Assembly (NCBI RefSeq): GCF_018904615.1
Contig: NZ_JADCNH010000006.1
Coordinates: 62,001-126,000 of the forward strand
Length of the DNA stretch: 64,000 nt
Source: Verticiella alkaliphila
GTDB lineage: Bacteria; Pseudomonadota; Gammaproteobacteria; Burkholderiales; Burkholderiaceae_B
Direction of reading: 5' to 3'
Part shown: positions 10,302 to 19,853 of the stretch, in pieces
Layout: each line of letters begins with the position of its first letter
How positions within the stretch are numbered: the first letter of the stretch is position 1
Notes under the pieces: generated by a model
What the model saw: only the letters and a program-made list of their open reading frames with translations
Database searches by the model: none
Told to the model about the DNA's origin: nothing
Program-made: the position numbers and the translations under genes

Positions 10302-11006
10302 TCAGGCCTTCGACGTCGCCGCAGATGCCACGCCGTCGCCCGGCTTGGCAGGCGGCGGCGAGCCGCCTTCCGGGCGATCAGCCGGCGACTTGGGTGGCGT
10401 ATTCCCTGGCCGAGGCGGCGCGTCACCGAGACGGGCGGCGTCAGCGAGCGTCGGCGATTTGTCGTCCTCCCAAGGCCGCAAGGCGGGCGGTGTGCGCGTG
10501 TCCGCTGGCACAGGCGCATCGCTGGCTGCGCCCCGCGCGGCATCGACGCCGCCAGGAAATCCACTGCGATCGCTGTAGTCTTCCCACGGGGCCACGCCAC
10601 GGGCAGGCTGCTTGTAATGGTGAGCCGTGAAGGCATCGACACTCATGATGGCGCCGACAGCGGCGACCGCGCTCACGGCCTTGGCAACCGGCGCCACGCT
10701 GTGCTTGTCGGCGAGCTTGGCCACGATGCCGGCGTCGAGCAGGTCGCCGGCCACGCGGCCCCACAGCCAGGGCGCCGCATTGCGCGCACGCAAGAGGCCA
10801 ATGCCCGTGGCGATCTCGCGAATGCCGCACAGCCGCACGACATGGGAGCTGCCGGGGCGAAGGCCCGCCACCCGCGCGACGGCGTGTGGCGCCACCAGCT
10901 CCACCACGCCCAGTGCAATGCTGAACCACGCCGCGCCGTGTGCCACGCTCTCTCCGGAGCGCTGCACACGCCGCCCGGCTTTTCGCACGATGGTTTGTCG
11001 TTCCAT
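10302..11006 (-). CDS. Conserved hypothetical membrane protein with Pro-rich tail
   Basis: A 234-aa protein preceded by GAGGAGA 5 bases before the ATG at 11006. The N-terminal 130 residues contain hydrophobic segments (AAWFSIALGVVELVAP; WGRVAGDLLDAGIVAK; PVAKAVSAVAAVGAIMSVDA), suggesting two or three membrane passes. The last 100 residues are Pro/Ala/Asp-rich and probably disordered, with a repeated PWEDD/PWEDY element. Related sequences occur as the N-terminal part of cyclase/dehydrase-type (COG5637-like) membrane proteins, but I do not assign a function. It follows the alcohol dehydrogenase gene by 9 bases and should be co-transcribed with it, so a stress or aldehyde-related role is conceivable. 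Confidence 0.8.
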   Translation of the reverse strand: MERQTIVRKAGRRVQRSGESVAHGAAWFSIALGVVELVAPHAVARVAGLRPGSSHVVRLCGIREIATGIGLLRARNAAPWLWGRVAGDLLDAGIVAKLADKHSVAPVAKAVSAVAAVGAIMSVDAFTAHHYKQPARGVAPWEDYSDRSGFPGGVDAARGAASDAPVPADTRTPPALRPWEDDKSPTLADAARLGDAPPRPGNTPPKSPADRPEGGSPPPAKPGDGVASAATSKA

Positions 11007-11015
11007 GGATTCTCC

Positions 11016-12185
11016 TCAGGGCTTGAGCACGACCTTCACGCAGCCATCTTCCTTGGCGCGGAATGTCCGGTACATGTCAGGGCCCTCTTGCAGGGGCTTG
11101 GTGTGGGTGATGACAAAGGAGGGATCAATCTGCTTGTCGAGGATGCGCTTGACGAGGTCGTCCGTCCATCGCTTGACGTGCGTCTGTCCCATGCGCCATG
11201 TGAGCCCCTTGTTCATGGAGGCGCCCATGGGCAGCTTGTCGATCAGTCCGCCGTAGACGCCAGGGATCGACAGGACACCGCCGGCCCGGCACACATAGAT
11301 CATTTCGCGCAGCACGTGCGGACGATCACTCTCGAGCCACATGGCTTGCTTGGCACGGTCGACCAGCGAGTCGAGCGAACGTGCCGCATGCGACTCCATG
11401 CCGACTGCGTCGATGCACTTCTCCGGCCCCTTGCCCGCGGTCAGGTCCCAAAGCCGCTCGAGCACGCTCTCCTCATCGAAGTTGATCGTGATGGCACCGC
11501 CGGCGCGCGCCATGGAAAGCCGGTCAGGCAGATGATCGATCATGATGACTTGCCTGGCACCCAACAGCACGGCGCTGCGCAACGCCATCTGGCCAACGGG
11601 GCCCGCGCCCCAGATGGCGACCGTATCCGTGGGTTCGATGTCGCACTGCACGGCTGCCTGCCACCCCGTGGGCAGGATGTCGCCGAGGAACAGGGCCTGT
11701 TCGTCGGGGATGTCCTTGGGCACCTTGACATGCGTGTGATCCGCAAAGGGCACGCGCACATACTCGGCCTGCCCGCCTGCATACCCGCCGGTGAGGTGCG
11801 AGTACCCGAAGAGACCTGCCGTGGTGTGACCGAACACCTTGGCGGCCATGTCCCGATTGCGGTTGCTGCGTTCGCACGCCGCGAAGAAGCCGCGACGGCA
11901 CTGGTCGCACTCCCCGCAGGTGATGGTGAAGGGGATGACGACCCGATCGCCGACCTTCAGGTCGCCGGTCTCCTTGCCTGTCTCGACGACTTCACCCATG
12001 AACTCGTGACCCATCACGTCGCCGCACTTCATGCTGGGCATGAAGCCGCCGAAGAGATGCAGGTCGGAGCCGCAGATCGCGCAGCTCGACACTTTCAGGA
12101 TGGCATCTCGGGGATGCTCGAGGATGGGGTCCGGGACGGTGTCCCACCGAATATCCTGCTTGCCGTGCCAACACAAGGCTTTCAT
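11016..12185 (-). CDS. Zinc-dependent alcohol dehydrogenase, glutathione-independent formaldehyde dehydrogenase-like
   Basis: From the ATG at 12185, chosen for its GGAGGA five bases upstream and the family start [20 protein letters not shown], the protein has 389 aa. It is a medium-chain dehydrogenase: catalytic zinc ligands in CAICGSDLH and [12 protein letters not shown], a structural zinc knuckle ([16 protein letters not shown]), and a nucleotide fold with [20 protein letters not shown] followed by an acidic MIDHLPDR that favours NAD. Length and internal sequence fit the subfamily annotated as glutathione-independent formaldehyde dehydrogenase or threonine dehydrogenase-like, but the substrate cannot be read from sequence. 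The same frame is open further upstream, without a ribosome binding site. Confidence 0.88.
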   Translation of the reverse strand: MKALCWHGKQDIRWDTVPDPILEHPRDAILKVSSCAICGSDLHLFGGFMPSMKCGDVMGHEFMGEVVETGKETGDLKVGDRVVIPFTITCGECDQCRRGFFAACERSNRNRDMAAKVFGHTTAGLFGYSHLTGGYAGGQAEYVRVPFADHTHVKVPKDIPDEQALFLGDILPTGWQAAVQCDIEPTDTVAIWGAGPVGQMALRSAVLLGARQVIMIDHLPDRLSMARAGGAITINFDEESVLERLWDLTAGKGPEKCIDAVGMESHAARSLDSLVDRAKQAMWLESDRPHVLREMIYVCRAGGVLSIPGVYGGLIDKLPMGASMNKGLTWRMGQTHVKRWTDDLVKRILDKQIDPSFVITHTKPLQEGPDMYRTFRAKEDGCVKVVLKP

Positions 12186-12281
12186 GCTGTTCCTCCGAAG
12201 CCTGCCGCGGCAACGTGCGCGGCGCGTGCGAAGGATCAAGGCAAAGGGCGTGCCCTGTGGCAACAGCGGGTCAGGGGCAAG

Positions 12282-12313
12282 CGCGGGTGGCACATCCTGC
12301 TGGGCCACCCGCG
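12282..12313 (-). terminator. Hairpin downstream of phrB, terminator candidate
   Basis: CGCGGGTGGC and GCCACCCGCG form a perfect 10-bp stem with a 12-base loop, 34 bases beyond the phrB stop and upstream of the alcohol dehydrogenase gene. No T-tract follows on the minus strand, so termination is plausible but not shown. It separates purT-phrB from the dehydrogenase pair. Confidence 0.45.
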
Positions 12314-12347
12314 AATCCTGCTCATCGGCGATGAGGCCGGCGCTCGG

Positions 12348-13808
12348 CTACTCGGCGCTCTGGCGGGCGAGCTCGAAGAGGCGCACGGCACGGCGCGCCC
12401 GCTCGGCGTGCTCCACGACGGGCTCGGGATAGTCCTTGCCCAGGACCACACCGTGCCGGGCCAGCACCTTGGCATGCTTGGCCGGCTCATGGAGGTAGTC
12501 CGCCGGCACGGCACGCAGGGCCGGCAGATAGGCGTGGATGAAGCGCGCTTCCGGGTCGAAGCGTTCGCTCTGGCGCGCCGGGTTGAAGACCCGGAAGTAG
12601 GGTTGCGGGTCGCACCCCGTGGATGCCGCCCACTGCCAGTTGCCGTTGTTGCAGGCAAGCTCGTAGTCGAGCAGGTGCAAGGCGAAGAACGCCTCGCCAC
12701 GGCGCCAGTCGATGAGCAGATCCTTGGTGAGGAAGGAGGCCGCCACCATGCGAAGCCGGTTGTGCATGAAGCCCGTCTCGACGAGCTGGCGCATGGCGGC
12801 GTCCACGATGGGGTAGCCCGTCCGTCCCTCGCACCAGGCGGCGAAGAGGGCGTCGTCGTTCTCCCACGCGAGATGCTCGTAGACCGTCTTGAACGGTCCT
12901 TCGGCCACATGCGGATGGTGATGCAGGATCTGGAAGAAGAAGTCGCGCCACGCGAGCTCGCTGATCCAGGTCGTGCAGGCCTCGGCATGGCGAGGATGGT
13001 CGTGCGCGTGCGCCTGCGCCTCGGCCACGAGTCGGCGGATCGACAGGGTGCCGAAGCGGTTGTGCAGCGACAGGCGAGACGTGCCCTCCGTGCCAGGGAT
13101 GTCACGGTCGGTGGGGTATTCGCCGATGGCGTGTTGCAGGAACTGCTGCAGCGCAGCCTCTGCCCCGGTGGTCCCGGCGACGACGCCCAGGGCGTCCAGA
13201 TCGGTCGTCTCGAAACCGAGATCCGCCAGGCTCGGCAGTTGACCGCCACGCGACGGCGCGAGCCGCTTGTGCAAGGCTGCCAGCGGCTCTGCCCTCAAGG
13301 TGTCCAGATCGGCGAGTGGCTCTGCCTTCAGGCGGGCGAACCACGCCTTGCGGTACGGCGTGAATACCGTGTAGGGCTTGCGCTGCTGGGTCAGCACCTC
13401 GTCGCGGGCGAACACCACGGCGTCCTTGCTGCGTTCGAAGCGCACGTCCATGGCGTTCAACGCGGACTCGACGGCAGCGTCGCGGGCCACGGCGGCAGGC
13501 TCGTAGTCGTCGTTGCAATAGACGACATCGGCCTTGAGGGCCCTGGCGAGCGCCGGCAGCTCGCGAACGGGGTCGCCGTGCACCACGCGCAAACCCCCGC
13601 CGCATGTCTGCAACGTCTCGTGCAGTGCCTGCAGACTCCGGTGGATGAAATCCACGCGGCGATCCTGGCGGGGCAGCCCCGCCAGGATGGTGGTGTCGAA
13701 GACGAAGACCGGCTGCACGGACGCGGCTTCGGCCAGCGCGCGTAGCAAGCCGGTGTTGTCCGCCAGGCGCAGATCGCGCCGGAACCAGAAAATCGCCGTG
13801 CCCGCCAT
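12348..13808 (-). CDS. phrB: Deoxyribodipyrimidine photolyase (class I CPD photolyase)
   Basis: A 486-aa flavoprotein that uses near-UV or blue light to split cyclobutane pyrimidine dimers. The N-terminal antenna domain begins IFWFRRDLRLADNTGLLRAL. The C-terminal FAD domain has RTGYPIVDAAMRQLVETGFM, HNRLRMVAASFLTKDLLIDW and NNGNWQWAASTGCDPQPYFR, all hallmark segments of the class I family. The ATG at 13808 overlaps the purT stop (TGATG), so the two genes are translationally coupled, an association with no obvious metabolic logic. Together with the bacteriophytochrome about 34 kb away it points to a light-exposed lifestyle. A cryptochrome-like role is less likely because the repair-type tail is intact. 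Confidence 0.95.
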   Translation of the reverse strand: MAGTAIFWFRRDLRLADNTGLLRALAEAASVQPVFVFDTTILAGLPRQDRRVDFIHRSLQALHETLQTCGGGLRVVHGDPVRELPALARALKADVVYCNDDYEPAAVARDAAVESALNAMDVRFERSKDAVVFARDEVLTQQRKPYTVFTPYRKAWFARLKAEPLADLDTLRAEPLAALHKRLAPSRGGQLPSLADLGFETTDLDALGVVAGTTGAEAALQQFLQHAIGEYPTDRDIPGTEGTSRLSLHNRFGTLSIRRLVAEAQAHAHDHPRHAEACTTWISELAWRDFFFQILHHHPHVAEGPFKTVYEHLAWENDDALFAAWCEGRTGYPIVDAAMRQLVETGFMHNRLRMVAASFLTKDLLIDWRRGEAFFALHLLDYELACNNGNWQWAASTGCDPQPYFRVFNPARQSERFDPEARFIHAYLPALRAVPADYLHEPAKHAKVLARHGVVLGKDYPEPVVEHAERARRAVRLFELARQSAE

Positions 13809-15043
13809 CAGGCGAGGCCTGTGCTCGGGCGCACTCGGACCGTCACGGCCTCGGCCGCGCGCTTGGCCTTGGCGCGCGCGCTGTCGACGTCACCATCGAC
13901 GGCGAGCGCCACGCCCATGCGGCGCTTGACGAAGCTGCGCGGCTTGCCGAAGAGGCGAACTTCCGTGCCAGGCTCGGACAAAGCAGTGGCCACGCCGTCG
14001 AACGCAACCGCCTCGGCGTCGACGCTCCCGTAGATGACGGCACTCGCACCCGGCTCCCGCATGCGCGTATCGACCGGCAGGCCCAGCAGGGCGCGGGCAT
14101 GCAGGGCGAATTCGCTCTGCGCCTGCGTGACCAGGGTGACCATGCCAGTGTCGTGCGGTCGCGGGCTGACTTCCGAGAACCAGACCTGATCGCCCGCCAC
14201 GAAGAGTTCGACCCCGAAGACGCCCAGGCCGCCCAGGTTGCCCGTGACCTTGGCTGCGATCTCCCGCGCACGCACGAGCGCCGCCGTGGACATGCGCTGC
14301 GGTTGCCAGCTCTCCACGTAATCGCCGTCCACCTGGCGATGGCCGATCGGATCGCAGAAATGGGTGCGCACGCTGCCGTCCGCGCCCAGGGCTCGCACCG
14401 TGAGCAGCGTGATCTCGTAGTCGAACTGGATGAAGCCTTCGACAATCACACGGCCAGCACCAGCACGCCCGCCCGCCTGGGCGTAGGCCCACGCCGGCGC
14501 GATATCGGCCTCGCTGCGCAAGAGCGACTGGCCCTTGCCCGAGGAGGACATGACGGGCTTGACCAGGCAGGGAAAGCCGATGCCGCCCGTGACGGCAGCG
14601 CGCAGGGCGTCTTCCGTGTCGGCGAACTGATAGGGCGAGGTGGGCAGGCCGAGGGTTTCGGCGGCAAGCCGGCGGATGCCCTCACGATTCATCGTGAGCT
14701 GGGCTGCGCGGGCGGTGGGCGTGACCCGGATCTGGCCGGCGGCTTCCATGGCGACGAGCAGATCCGTGGCGATCGCCTCGATCTCGGGTACGACGATGTG
14801 CGGCGCTTCGGCCTCGATCACGGCGCGCAGGGCCGCCGGGTCCGTCATGTCCACGACGTGGGCGCGGTGGGCCACCTGCTGAGCGGGTGCATCGGCGTAG
14901 CGGTCGACAGCGATGACTTCGACGCCCAGACGCTGCAGGGCGATGACGACCTCCTTGCCGAGTTCGCCGGCGCCCAGCAGCATGACGCGCAATGCGCCGG
15001 GCAGAAGAGGAGTGCCCAGGCCGGGCAGGGAGGGAGCGCTCAT
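13808..15043 (-). CDS. purT: Formate-dependent phosphoribosylglycinamide formyltransferase PurT
   Basis: From the ATG at 15043 the protein has 411 aa (E. coli PurT 392 aa). It makes formyl-GAR from GAR, formate and ATP in purine synthesis, an alternative to folate-dependent PurN. Start-proximal [19 protein letters not shown] and [18 protein letters not shown] are diagnostic, followed by [10 protein letters not shown] and an ATP-grasp domain with [19 protein letters not shown] and [14 protein letters not shown]. The frame is open to 15115, but homology begins near MSAPSLPGL, so the internal ATG was chosen although its ribosome binding site is poor. It is coupled to phrB. Confidence 0.95.
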   Translation of the reverse strand: MSAPSLPGLGTPLLPGALRVMLLGAGELGKEVVIALQRLGVEVIAVDRYADAPAQQVAHRAHVVDMTDPAALRAVIEAEAPHIVVPEIEAIATDLLVAMEAAGQIRVTPTARAAQLTMNREGIRRLAAETLGLPTSPYQFADTEDALRAAVTGGIGFPCLVKPVMSSSGKGQSLLRSEADIAPAWAYAQAGGRAGAGRVIVEGFIQFDYEITLLTVRALGADGSVRTHFCDPIGHRQVDGDYVESWQPQRMSTAALVRAREIAAKVTGNLGGLGVFGVELFVAGDQVWFSEVSPRPHDTGMVTLVTQAQSEFALHARALLGLPVDTRMREPGASAVIYGSVDAEAVAFDGVATALSEPGTEVRLFGKPRSFVKRRMGVALAVDGDVDSARAKAKRAAEAVTVRVRPSTGLA

Positions 15044-15224
15044 GGCGGGTCCGAAAGGTGAGGCAGGCAGAAGCCGATATGGTAGCGCGGCAGGGCTCGT
15101 GTCAGGGAGACTCAAGGGCTACCTTCGCCCCGTCATGGATCCCGACTCCGCGCGGAGCGCAACAGGCATGCCGCAAGGCACGGTCGGCGATCTGCGCCAG
15201 GCCCCAGCGGCGTCGATCCCGGGC

Positions 15225-15842
15225 TCAGCGGCGCAGTTCGAGGATCTCGAATTCCGCGTTCGTCGGCCGCGGGAATTCCAGGCGCATGCGATCGCGCGAG
15301 ATCGGCATCAGATAACCGGCCTGATTGCGCTCGCGCTTCGCGCCATAGCGAGGGATGGTCTTCTCGTTACCCAGCGCCTGCGCGCCGGCGTAGCCCAGAC
15401 GTGTCTCGCCCACGTCATAGAACGTGCCGCCCGTGCGTTGCGAGCCCGTCAGCTTCTCCAGGCGCAAGCCCGCGCCATCATCGGTGATGCGGCAGCGAAA
15501 GTCCCCGTAGATCACGATCGGCAGCCCCGGGTCGCGCCACATCTGGATCGAGCGGCAGCGCCAGTCGCCTGCCATATCGGCGGGCGCGAGATCGGTGGCA
15601 GAGCCCGAGAGCACGTGATTGAGCTCTTCCCGGTCCAGTCGGCTCGCATGCTGGCCCACGTAGGCCAGGATGTCCCGGCGGATCGGGTCGAACATCGACA
15701 GGCGGTCACGATCCGCGCTGGTCAGCATGTCGGGAAAGGGGCCGTCAGCCTGAGCCGGACTCGCCGCCACGACCGCAAGGGCGGCCAGCGTCGCGGCCAG
15801 GGGACCCCGCCAGGGGGGATTCGGCACGTTGCCTCGCGTCAC
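15225..15842 (-). CDS. DUF4893-type secreted or periplasmic protein
   Basis: From a GTG at 15842 (GGAG 8 bases upstream) the product has about 205 aa. It begins with a signal-peptide-like segment (WRGPLAATLAALAVVAASPAQA, here cited in two parts: WRGPLAATLAALA and VVAASPAQA). The mature part carries HVLSGSATDLAPADMAGDWR and CRSIQMW, then YGDFRCRITDDGAGLRLEKL and GYAGAQALGN, resembling the DUF4893 family of unknown function. The frame stays open to 15944, but upstream residues are arginine-rich and non-homologous. It lies 141 bases downstream of pgaD on the same strand and could be a distal member of that operon. No function is assigned. Confidence 0.7.
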   Translation of the reverse strand: MTRGNVPNPPWRGPLAATLAALAVVAASPAQADGPFPDMLTSADRDRLSMFDPIRRDILAYVGQHASRLDREELNHVLSGSATDLAPADMAGDWRCRSIQMWRDPGLPIVIYGDFRCRITDDGAGLRLEKLTGSQRTGGTFYDVGETRLGYAGAQALGNEKTIPRYGAKRERNQAGYLMPISRDRMRLEFPRPTNAEFEILELRR

Positions 15843-15983
15843 GTCACATCTCCGAGTGGACGCCCCGAGCATCCGCCAGCGGCTACGCCAACGTGTGGCA
15901 GGCCGCCGGTCCCTGCCGGGGCCAACAAGCCCGCATCGTCTCACGCCCCGCCGTGACAGGCTGTGTGCAATCGTGTCGCGCGT

Positions 15984-16505
15984 TCAGCCCGTGCGCCGCA
16001 TGAGGTAGGACGGCACGGTCGGAAGGCCATCGTGCACGATCTCCAGCACCGGATCAGGCTCGGCATCGGTCGCCTGCCAGGGCTCGACGGCCACGATGCG
16101 GCCAAGATCGTCGTGCACGACGAGGACGCGCTGCGTCTGCTCAGGCACCGGCCAGTCTGCGACGTTCAATGGGGCGTCGCCTTCGTACAGCGCCTGGGTC
16201 TCGGCCATGTCGCGCAACCGGATCCAGCTGTGAAAGCCGCCGATGATCATCCAGCTCACGAGCAGAGCCGCCATGCTCGCCACGACGCCCACGTACACGA
16301 TGAGTTCGGCGATCTCGGCTGCCGTGCCGCCCACGGTCACCAGCGAATGGTGCACGTAGAGCCCGAACAGCACCCACATCAGGATCACCATGGCGGGCCG
16401 CGCCACGCGGTACCAAACGGCGTAGAGCATGCCGTCCGTGCGCCCATAGCGACGCATGAAGTCGCTGAAGGGGGCCGCGCTTGCATCAATGATCAGGCTT
16501 CTCAT
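15984..16505 (-). CDS. pgaD: Poly-beta-1,6-N-acetylglucosamine biosynthesis protein PgaD
   Basis: A 173-aa inner-membrane protein with two transmembrane helices (ARPAMVILMWVLFGLYVHH; LIVYVGVVASMAALLVSWMI) followed by a soluble cytoplasmic tail. PgaD partners the glycosyltransferase PgaC and is needed for polymerisation; in E. coli the PgaC-PgaD complex responds to c-di-GMP. The start ATG at 16505 has GAGGAGT upstream and overlaps the end of pgaC by 20 bases. Sequence similarity within this family is low, so the call leans on size, topology and position as the fourth gene of pgaABCD. No PilZ domain is present. Confidence 0.85.
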   Translation of the reverse strand: MRSLIIDASAAPFSDFMRRYGRTDGMLYAVWYRVARPAMVILMWVLFGLYVHHSLVTVGGTAAEIAELIVYVGVVASMAALLVSWMIIGGFHSWIRLRDMAETQALYEGDAPLNVADWPVPEQTQRVLVVHDDLGRIVAVEPWQATDAEPDPVLEIVHDGLPTVPSYLMRRTG

Positions 16506-17745
16506 ACTTGACTCCTCGGTCAGGGCTCACCCAGCGTGCGCGTCCGGCGGTGCGCTTGAAGACGACCTGGGGCAGGGCAATCACTGTCGTGATCATGCCA
16601 ATGACCCAGAACGCCACCGGATACCACACCGTGTCCGTGAAGTAACGGAAGATGCGGTAGTCATACTTGTGATCGATGATCACCCCGGCCAGCAACTGAG
16701 CCAGGCAGGTCAGAAAGAGCAGCGTGCCGTGCCATCGCGGGATGATGTCGTAGCGCCAGCCGTCCGGCAGCGGGATCGCGAGGCCGACGAGCGCGAGCAC
16801 GATCAGCAGCATCAGGCTGTGCGCCCAGATCACGCTCAGCCAGAACTCGGCGAAGATCGGCCACATGAGCGCATGGCGCGGATGCAGCAGCTTGGGGGCG
16901 TACTTGACCGCGGTCTGGATGCCGCCCTTCGCCCAGCGCAGCCGCTGTTTGAAGAGGCCCTTGAAGGTCTCGGGCATGAGGATCCACGTGAGTGCGCGCG
17001 GCTCGTAGCGAATCAGCCAGCCGCCGATCTGCAGCTTCCAGCTGACGTCGATGTCCTCGGTGAGCATCTCCGGGCTCCAGTACCCCACGTCGCGCAGGGC
17101 GCGCTGGCGGAACATGGCCATCACGCCCGACACCGTCATGAGGCGGCCGTAGAGTTGCTGCGTGCGCTTGATGAGGCCGATGATCGATGAGAACTCGCCC
17201 ACCTGCATGCGGCCCAGCATGGTCGATCGATTGCGGATGCGCGGGTTGCCCGTCACCGCGCCGATGCGCCGGTCGTTCAGGAAGTGCGACAGCATGTAGG
17301 TGATGCTGTCCGGGTCCGGCAGGGAATCGCCGTCGATGCACAGGAGGTACTCCGCGTCGGTCAGCTGGGCGGCGGTGTTCAGGCCGATTGCCTTGCCCTC
17401 GTTGCGGTGCTGGTGCACCACGAGCATGTCCGGATACTCGTCCGCCAGGGCGTTGAGCAGCGCACCCGTGTCGTCCCGGCTGCCGTCGTTGACGGCGATG
17501 ACGTGGTAGTTCGCATAGCGCAGCGTGTGCAGGTGCGCGATCACCTCGCGCACGTTCTCGCCCTCGTTGTAACAAGGCACTACCACGGCCACGCGGGGTT
17601 GGCTGGGGAGTTGGGTGTCGTGCAGCTCGCGTCCCTTCTCGAAGAGAAAGTAGTGCAGCAGCCCGCCGATGATCCACAGGTACGACATGAAGAAGGGGTA
17701 GTAGAAGACGAAACTCGTCACCCCGAAATGGACATTGGGCTCCAT
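16486..17745 (-). CDS. pgaC: Poly-beta-1,6-N-acetylglucosamine synthase PgaC
   Basis: From the ATG at 17745 (GAGAT just upstream) the protein has 419 aa. It is a processive family 2 glycosyltransferase that polymerises UDP-GlcNAc into PNAG. There are hydrophobic N-terminal segments (SFVFYYPFFMSYLWIIGGLL), a cytoplasmic catalytic domain with VVVPCYNEGENV, the metal-binding CIDGDSLPDPDS, TEDIDVSWKLQ supplying the catalytic Asp, and QRLRWAKGG as the QxxRW processivity motif, then three or four C-terminal transmembrane helices. An in-frame start at 17793 would overlap pgaB and lacks support. It is 19 bases downstream of pgaB. Confidence 0.95.
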   Translation of the reverse strand: MEPNVHFGVTSFVFYYPFFMSYLWIIGGLLHYFLFEKGRELHDTQLPSQPRVAVVVPCYNEGENVREVIAHLHTLRYANYHVIAVNDGSRDDTGALLNALADEYPDMLVVHQHRNEGKAIGLNTAAQLTDAEYLLCIDGDSLPDPDSITYMLSHFLNDRRIGAVTGNPRIRNRSTMLGRMQVGEFSSIIGLIKRTQQLYGRLMTVSGVMAMFRQRALRDVGYWSPEMLTEDIDVSWKLQIGGWLIRYEPRALTWILMPETFKGLFKQRLRWAKGGIQTAVKYAPKLLHPRHALMWPIFAEFWLSVIWAHSLMLLIVLALVGLAIPLPDGWRYDIIPRWHGTLLFLTCLAQLLAGVIIDHKYDYRIFRYFTDTVWYPVAFWVIGMITTVIALPQVVFKRTAGRARWVSPDRGVKYEKPDH

Positions 17746-17764
17746 GATCTCGACTTTTTCCGCG

Positions 17765-19849
17765 TCAGGGCTGTTGTTGAGCCTGGAGCACACGCTCGCG
17801 GCTTTCCTGCTGTTCGGGGGTCATGCGCCGCACCTGCAACGTGGACATGAGCGACATCGCCTCACGCAGCACCTCGATGTTCGGGTGATCCGCGACGAAG
17901 TCATCCGGGTAGTAGCCGTAGTGCACCGCGCCTGCGCTGCGCAACAGATTCATCTCGGCGAGCAATTCGTGACTGTCGACGGGTTGTCCGTTGCGCCAAT
18001 CCACGCTCTGCAGCTCGAAGATCGTCCGGCCCAGTCCGCCCATCGCCTTTACGCGATCAGCCAGGGCCCGCAGCCAGCGCTGCGGATGTGCGGCGTCCTC
18101 CATGCGCGGCATGGCCATGAGGGCGACATAGTCGTAATTGGCGAGGAAGTCCGGCAGGTTCTGCGAGAAGTCCTTCTCGGCAGCCGGGTCCATCACGGGC
18201 CGGGCGTAGAGGTTGCGCGCACGCCGCATCACTTCGCCACGCTGGTAGGCCTCCACGGTGCGCGTGATCTCCTGAGTGAAGTCAATCAGAAAGCGTGTCT
18301 TGCCCCGGACCCACCGGTCGTGCGCCGCGGGATCTGCCTTGATGGCGGCGACGTCGGCGGGCAACCCCCAGCTCGCATAGGTCGCAAGCGCGGCCGGACT
18401 CACGTCCTCCGTGTCGTCCAGCACGGCATCGTCATGAAACAGCAGGCCTTCGAACCAGGACGACTTGGCCAGGTCTTCATAGATATCATCGACCACCTGG
18501 CGCACGCCCGGATCGAACGGGGACAGACGTGTGGGGCTACCCAGGCCGCGTTCGCCAGCAGAACGCGTGGACTGCACGACACGCCCCTGCATGGGATGGC
18601 CTTGCGGCAGCGTGAAAGTGAGCACAGGCATCCACGCGTAGACGCTGACGTTGGCCCGGGTGCGCAGCTGCCAGGACACGCGGTTAAAGAGATCCGCGCG
18701 CATCGGCATGTGCCGGTTCGGGAAATACAGCGAGGTGATGTTGCCCGAGCCGTCCGGATCGGCAAAGGCCTGCAGGTACACGGCGCTGGGCTGCAGATCC
18801 TTGATGCGGTCGATGAGTCGCGAGAGATTGCGCTCCTGCTGCTCCGGATCTGGATCGTAGACATAGTCCAGATCGACCTGCACGATGCGTTGCACGGGCG
18901 CGGGCTTCTCGTTCTTCCAGGTAGGTTGGTTGATCAGCGCCGCGAGCTTGCCAACCGATGTCTGGTAATCGACCAGCGAACGACGAACCTGCGAGAGCGG
19001 CACGTCCGGGGTGTTCGGCCCCGTGCGCAGAGTGAGCATGGTGGTCAAACCCAGGGATTCGGCGACAGCGTCCGAATCGCGATTCTGCGCGCCATACGGC
19101 CAGGCGATCGCATGCGGGGTCTTGCCGGTGTGCTGCGTGATGAGCCGGATGCTCTCGGCCAGGTCCCCGCGCAGCCGGGCGCGGAATTCGTCGTCCGTCT
19201 CATAGCGGTTCTCCTTGGGCAGGTAGAGCCGGGTGGCCGCCGCGGGGCGCTCGTTGCCTTGCGGATTGGCCAGGATGCCGTGGTGCAGATCGTGCGAGTG
19301 CGAGATGAACTCCACCAGCGGCGATTGCGACATCTCGCGGACCTGATCCCAATTGAGGAACGTGTCGCGCGGCACGGTGAGCTTAGGCCCGAGCTTGACG
19401 GCCTGCGCGGGCGGCAGCTCCACCCAGCTCGTCACCAGCGCGAACACCGCCGGGTACTGAAAGCGCTGGAGCAGGGGAAAGACCTTGGTGTAGTGACTGG
19501 CCAGCCCGTCGTCGAACGTGAGCAGGATCGCCCGCGGGGGCAGCCGCGGGCCGCCGCTGCGCGCGGCCTCGACCTGCGCCAGGCTCACGGGATGGTAGTC
19601 GTGCGTACGAAGCCACTCGAACATGTCGACCAGGGCGCGGGTGTCGATCGCGTAGGCGTCCGGATGGTCGCGAAAGGACGCGCGCAACCCGTCCCGCACA
19701 TCGTGCAGACAGAGCACCCGGAAGGTGAGGCCGTCGTCCGGGTCAGGCGGCGGTGTCGTGTCCAGGGCCGCGAGCGAGGCGGCCTGTGCACCCAGGACAA
19801 CGCTCGTCCAGAGCAGAAGGACGGACAGGAAGCGCGGGAGGCGTGGCAT
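17765..19849 (-). CDS. pgaB: Poly-beta-1,6-N-acetyl-D-glucosamine N-deacetylase PgaB
   Basis: From the ATG at 19849 the product has 694 aa and a signal peptide (RFLSVLLLWTSVVLGAQA). The N-terminal domain is a family 4 carbohydrate esterase: LTFDDGLASHYTKVF gives the catalytic and metal-binding Asp residues, and EFISHSHDLHHG the metal histidines. The C-terminal half (VDLDYVYDPDPEQQERNLS onward) matches the glycoside hydrolase-like domain of PgaB. It partially deacetylates PNAG in the periplasm, needed for export. E. coli PgaB is a lipoprotein; no lipobox Cys is visible here, so it may be soluble. The frame is open upstream to 20074 but overlaps pgaA there. It follows pgaA by 4 bases. Confidence 0.95.
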   Translation of the reverse strand: MPRLPRFLSVLLLWTSVVLGAQAASLAALDTTPPPDPDDGLTFRVLCLHDVRDGLRASFRDHPDAYAIDTRALVDMFEWLRTHDYHPVSLAQVEAARSGGPRLPPRAILLTFDDGLASHYTKVFPLLQRFQYPAVFALVTSWVELPPAQAVKLGPKLTVPRDTFLNWDQVREMSQSPLVEFISHSHDLHHGILANPQGNERPAAATRLYLPKENRYETDDEFRARLRGDLAESIRLITQHTGKTPHAIAWPYGAQNRDSDAVAESLGLTTMLTLRTGPNTPDVPLSQVRRSLVDYQTSVGKLAALINQPTWKNEKPAPVQRIVQVDLDYVYDPDPEQQERNLSRLIDRIKDLQPSAVYLQAFADPDGSGNITSLYFPNRHMPMRADLFNRVSWQLRTRANVSVYAWMPVLTFTLPQGHPMQGRVVQSTRSAGERGLGSPTRLSPFDPGVRQVVDDIYEDLAKSSWFEGLLFHDDAVLDDTEDVSPAALATYASWGLPADVAAIKADPAAHDRWVRGKTRFLIDFTQEITRTVEAYQRGEVMRRARNLYARPVMDPAAEKDFSQNLPDFLANYDYVALMAMPRMEDAAHPQRWLRALADRVKAMGGLGRTIFELQSVDWRNGQPVDSHELLAEMNLLRSAGAVHYGYYPDDFVADHPNIEVLREAMSLMSTLQVRRMTPEQQESRERVLQAQQQP

Positions 19850-19853
19850 GGCG

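Noticed and set aside
10296-13745. Open frame of about 1150 codons on the plus strand opposite the membrane-protein, dehydrogenase and photolyase genes
   Set aside because: Antisense shadow of three recognised genes; His/Gly/Arg-rich, no homology, no ribosome binding site.
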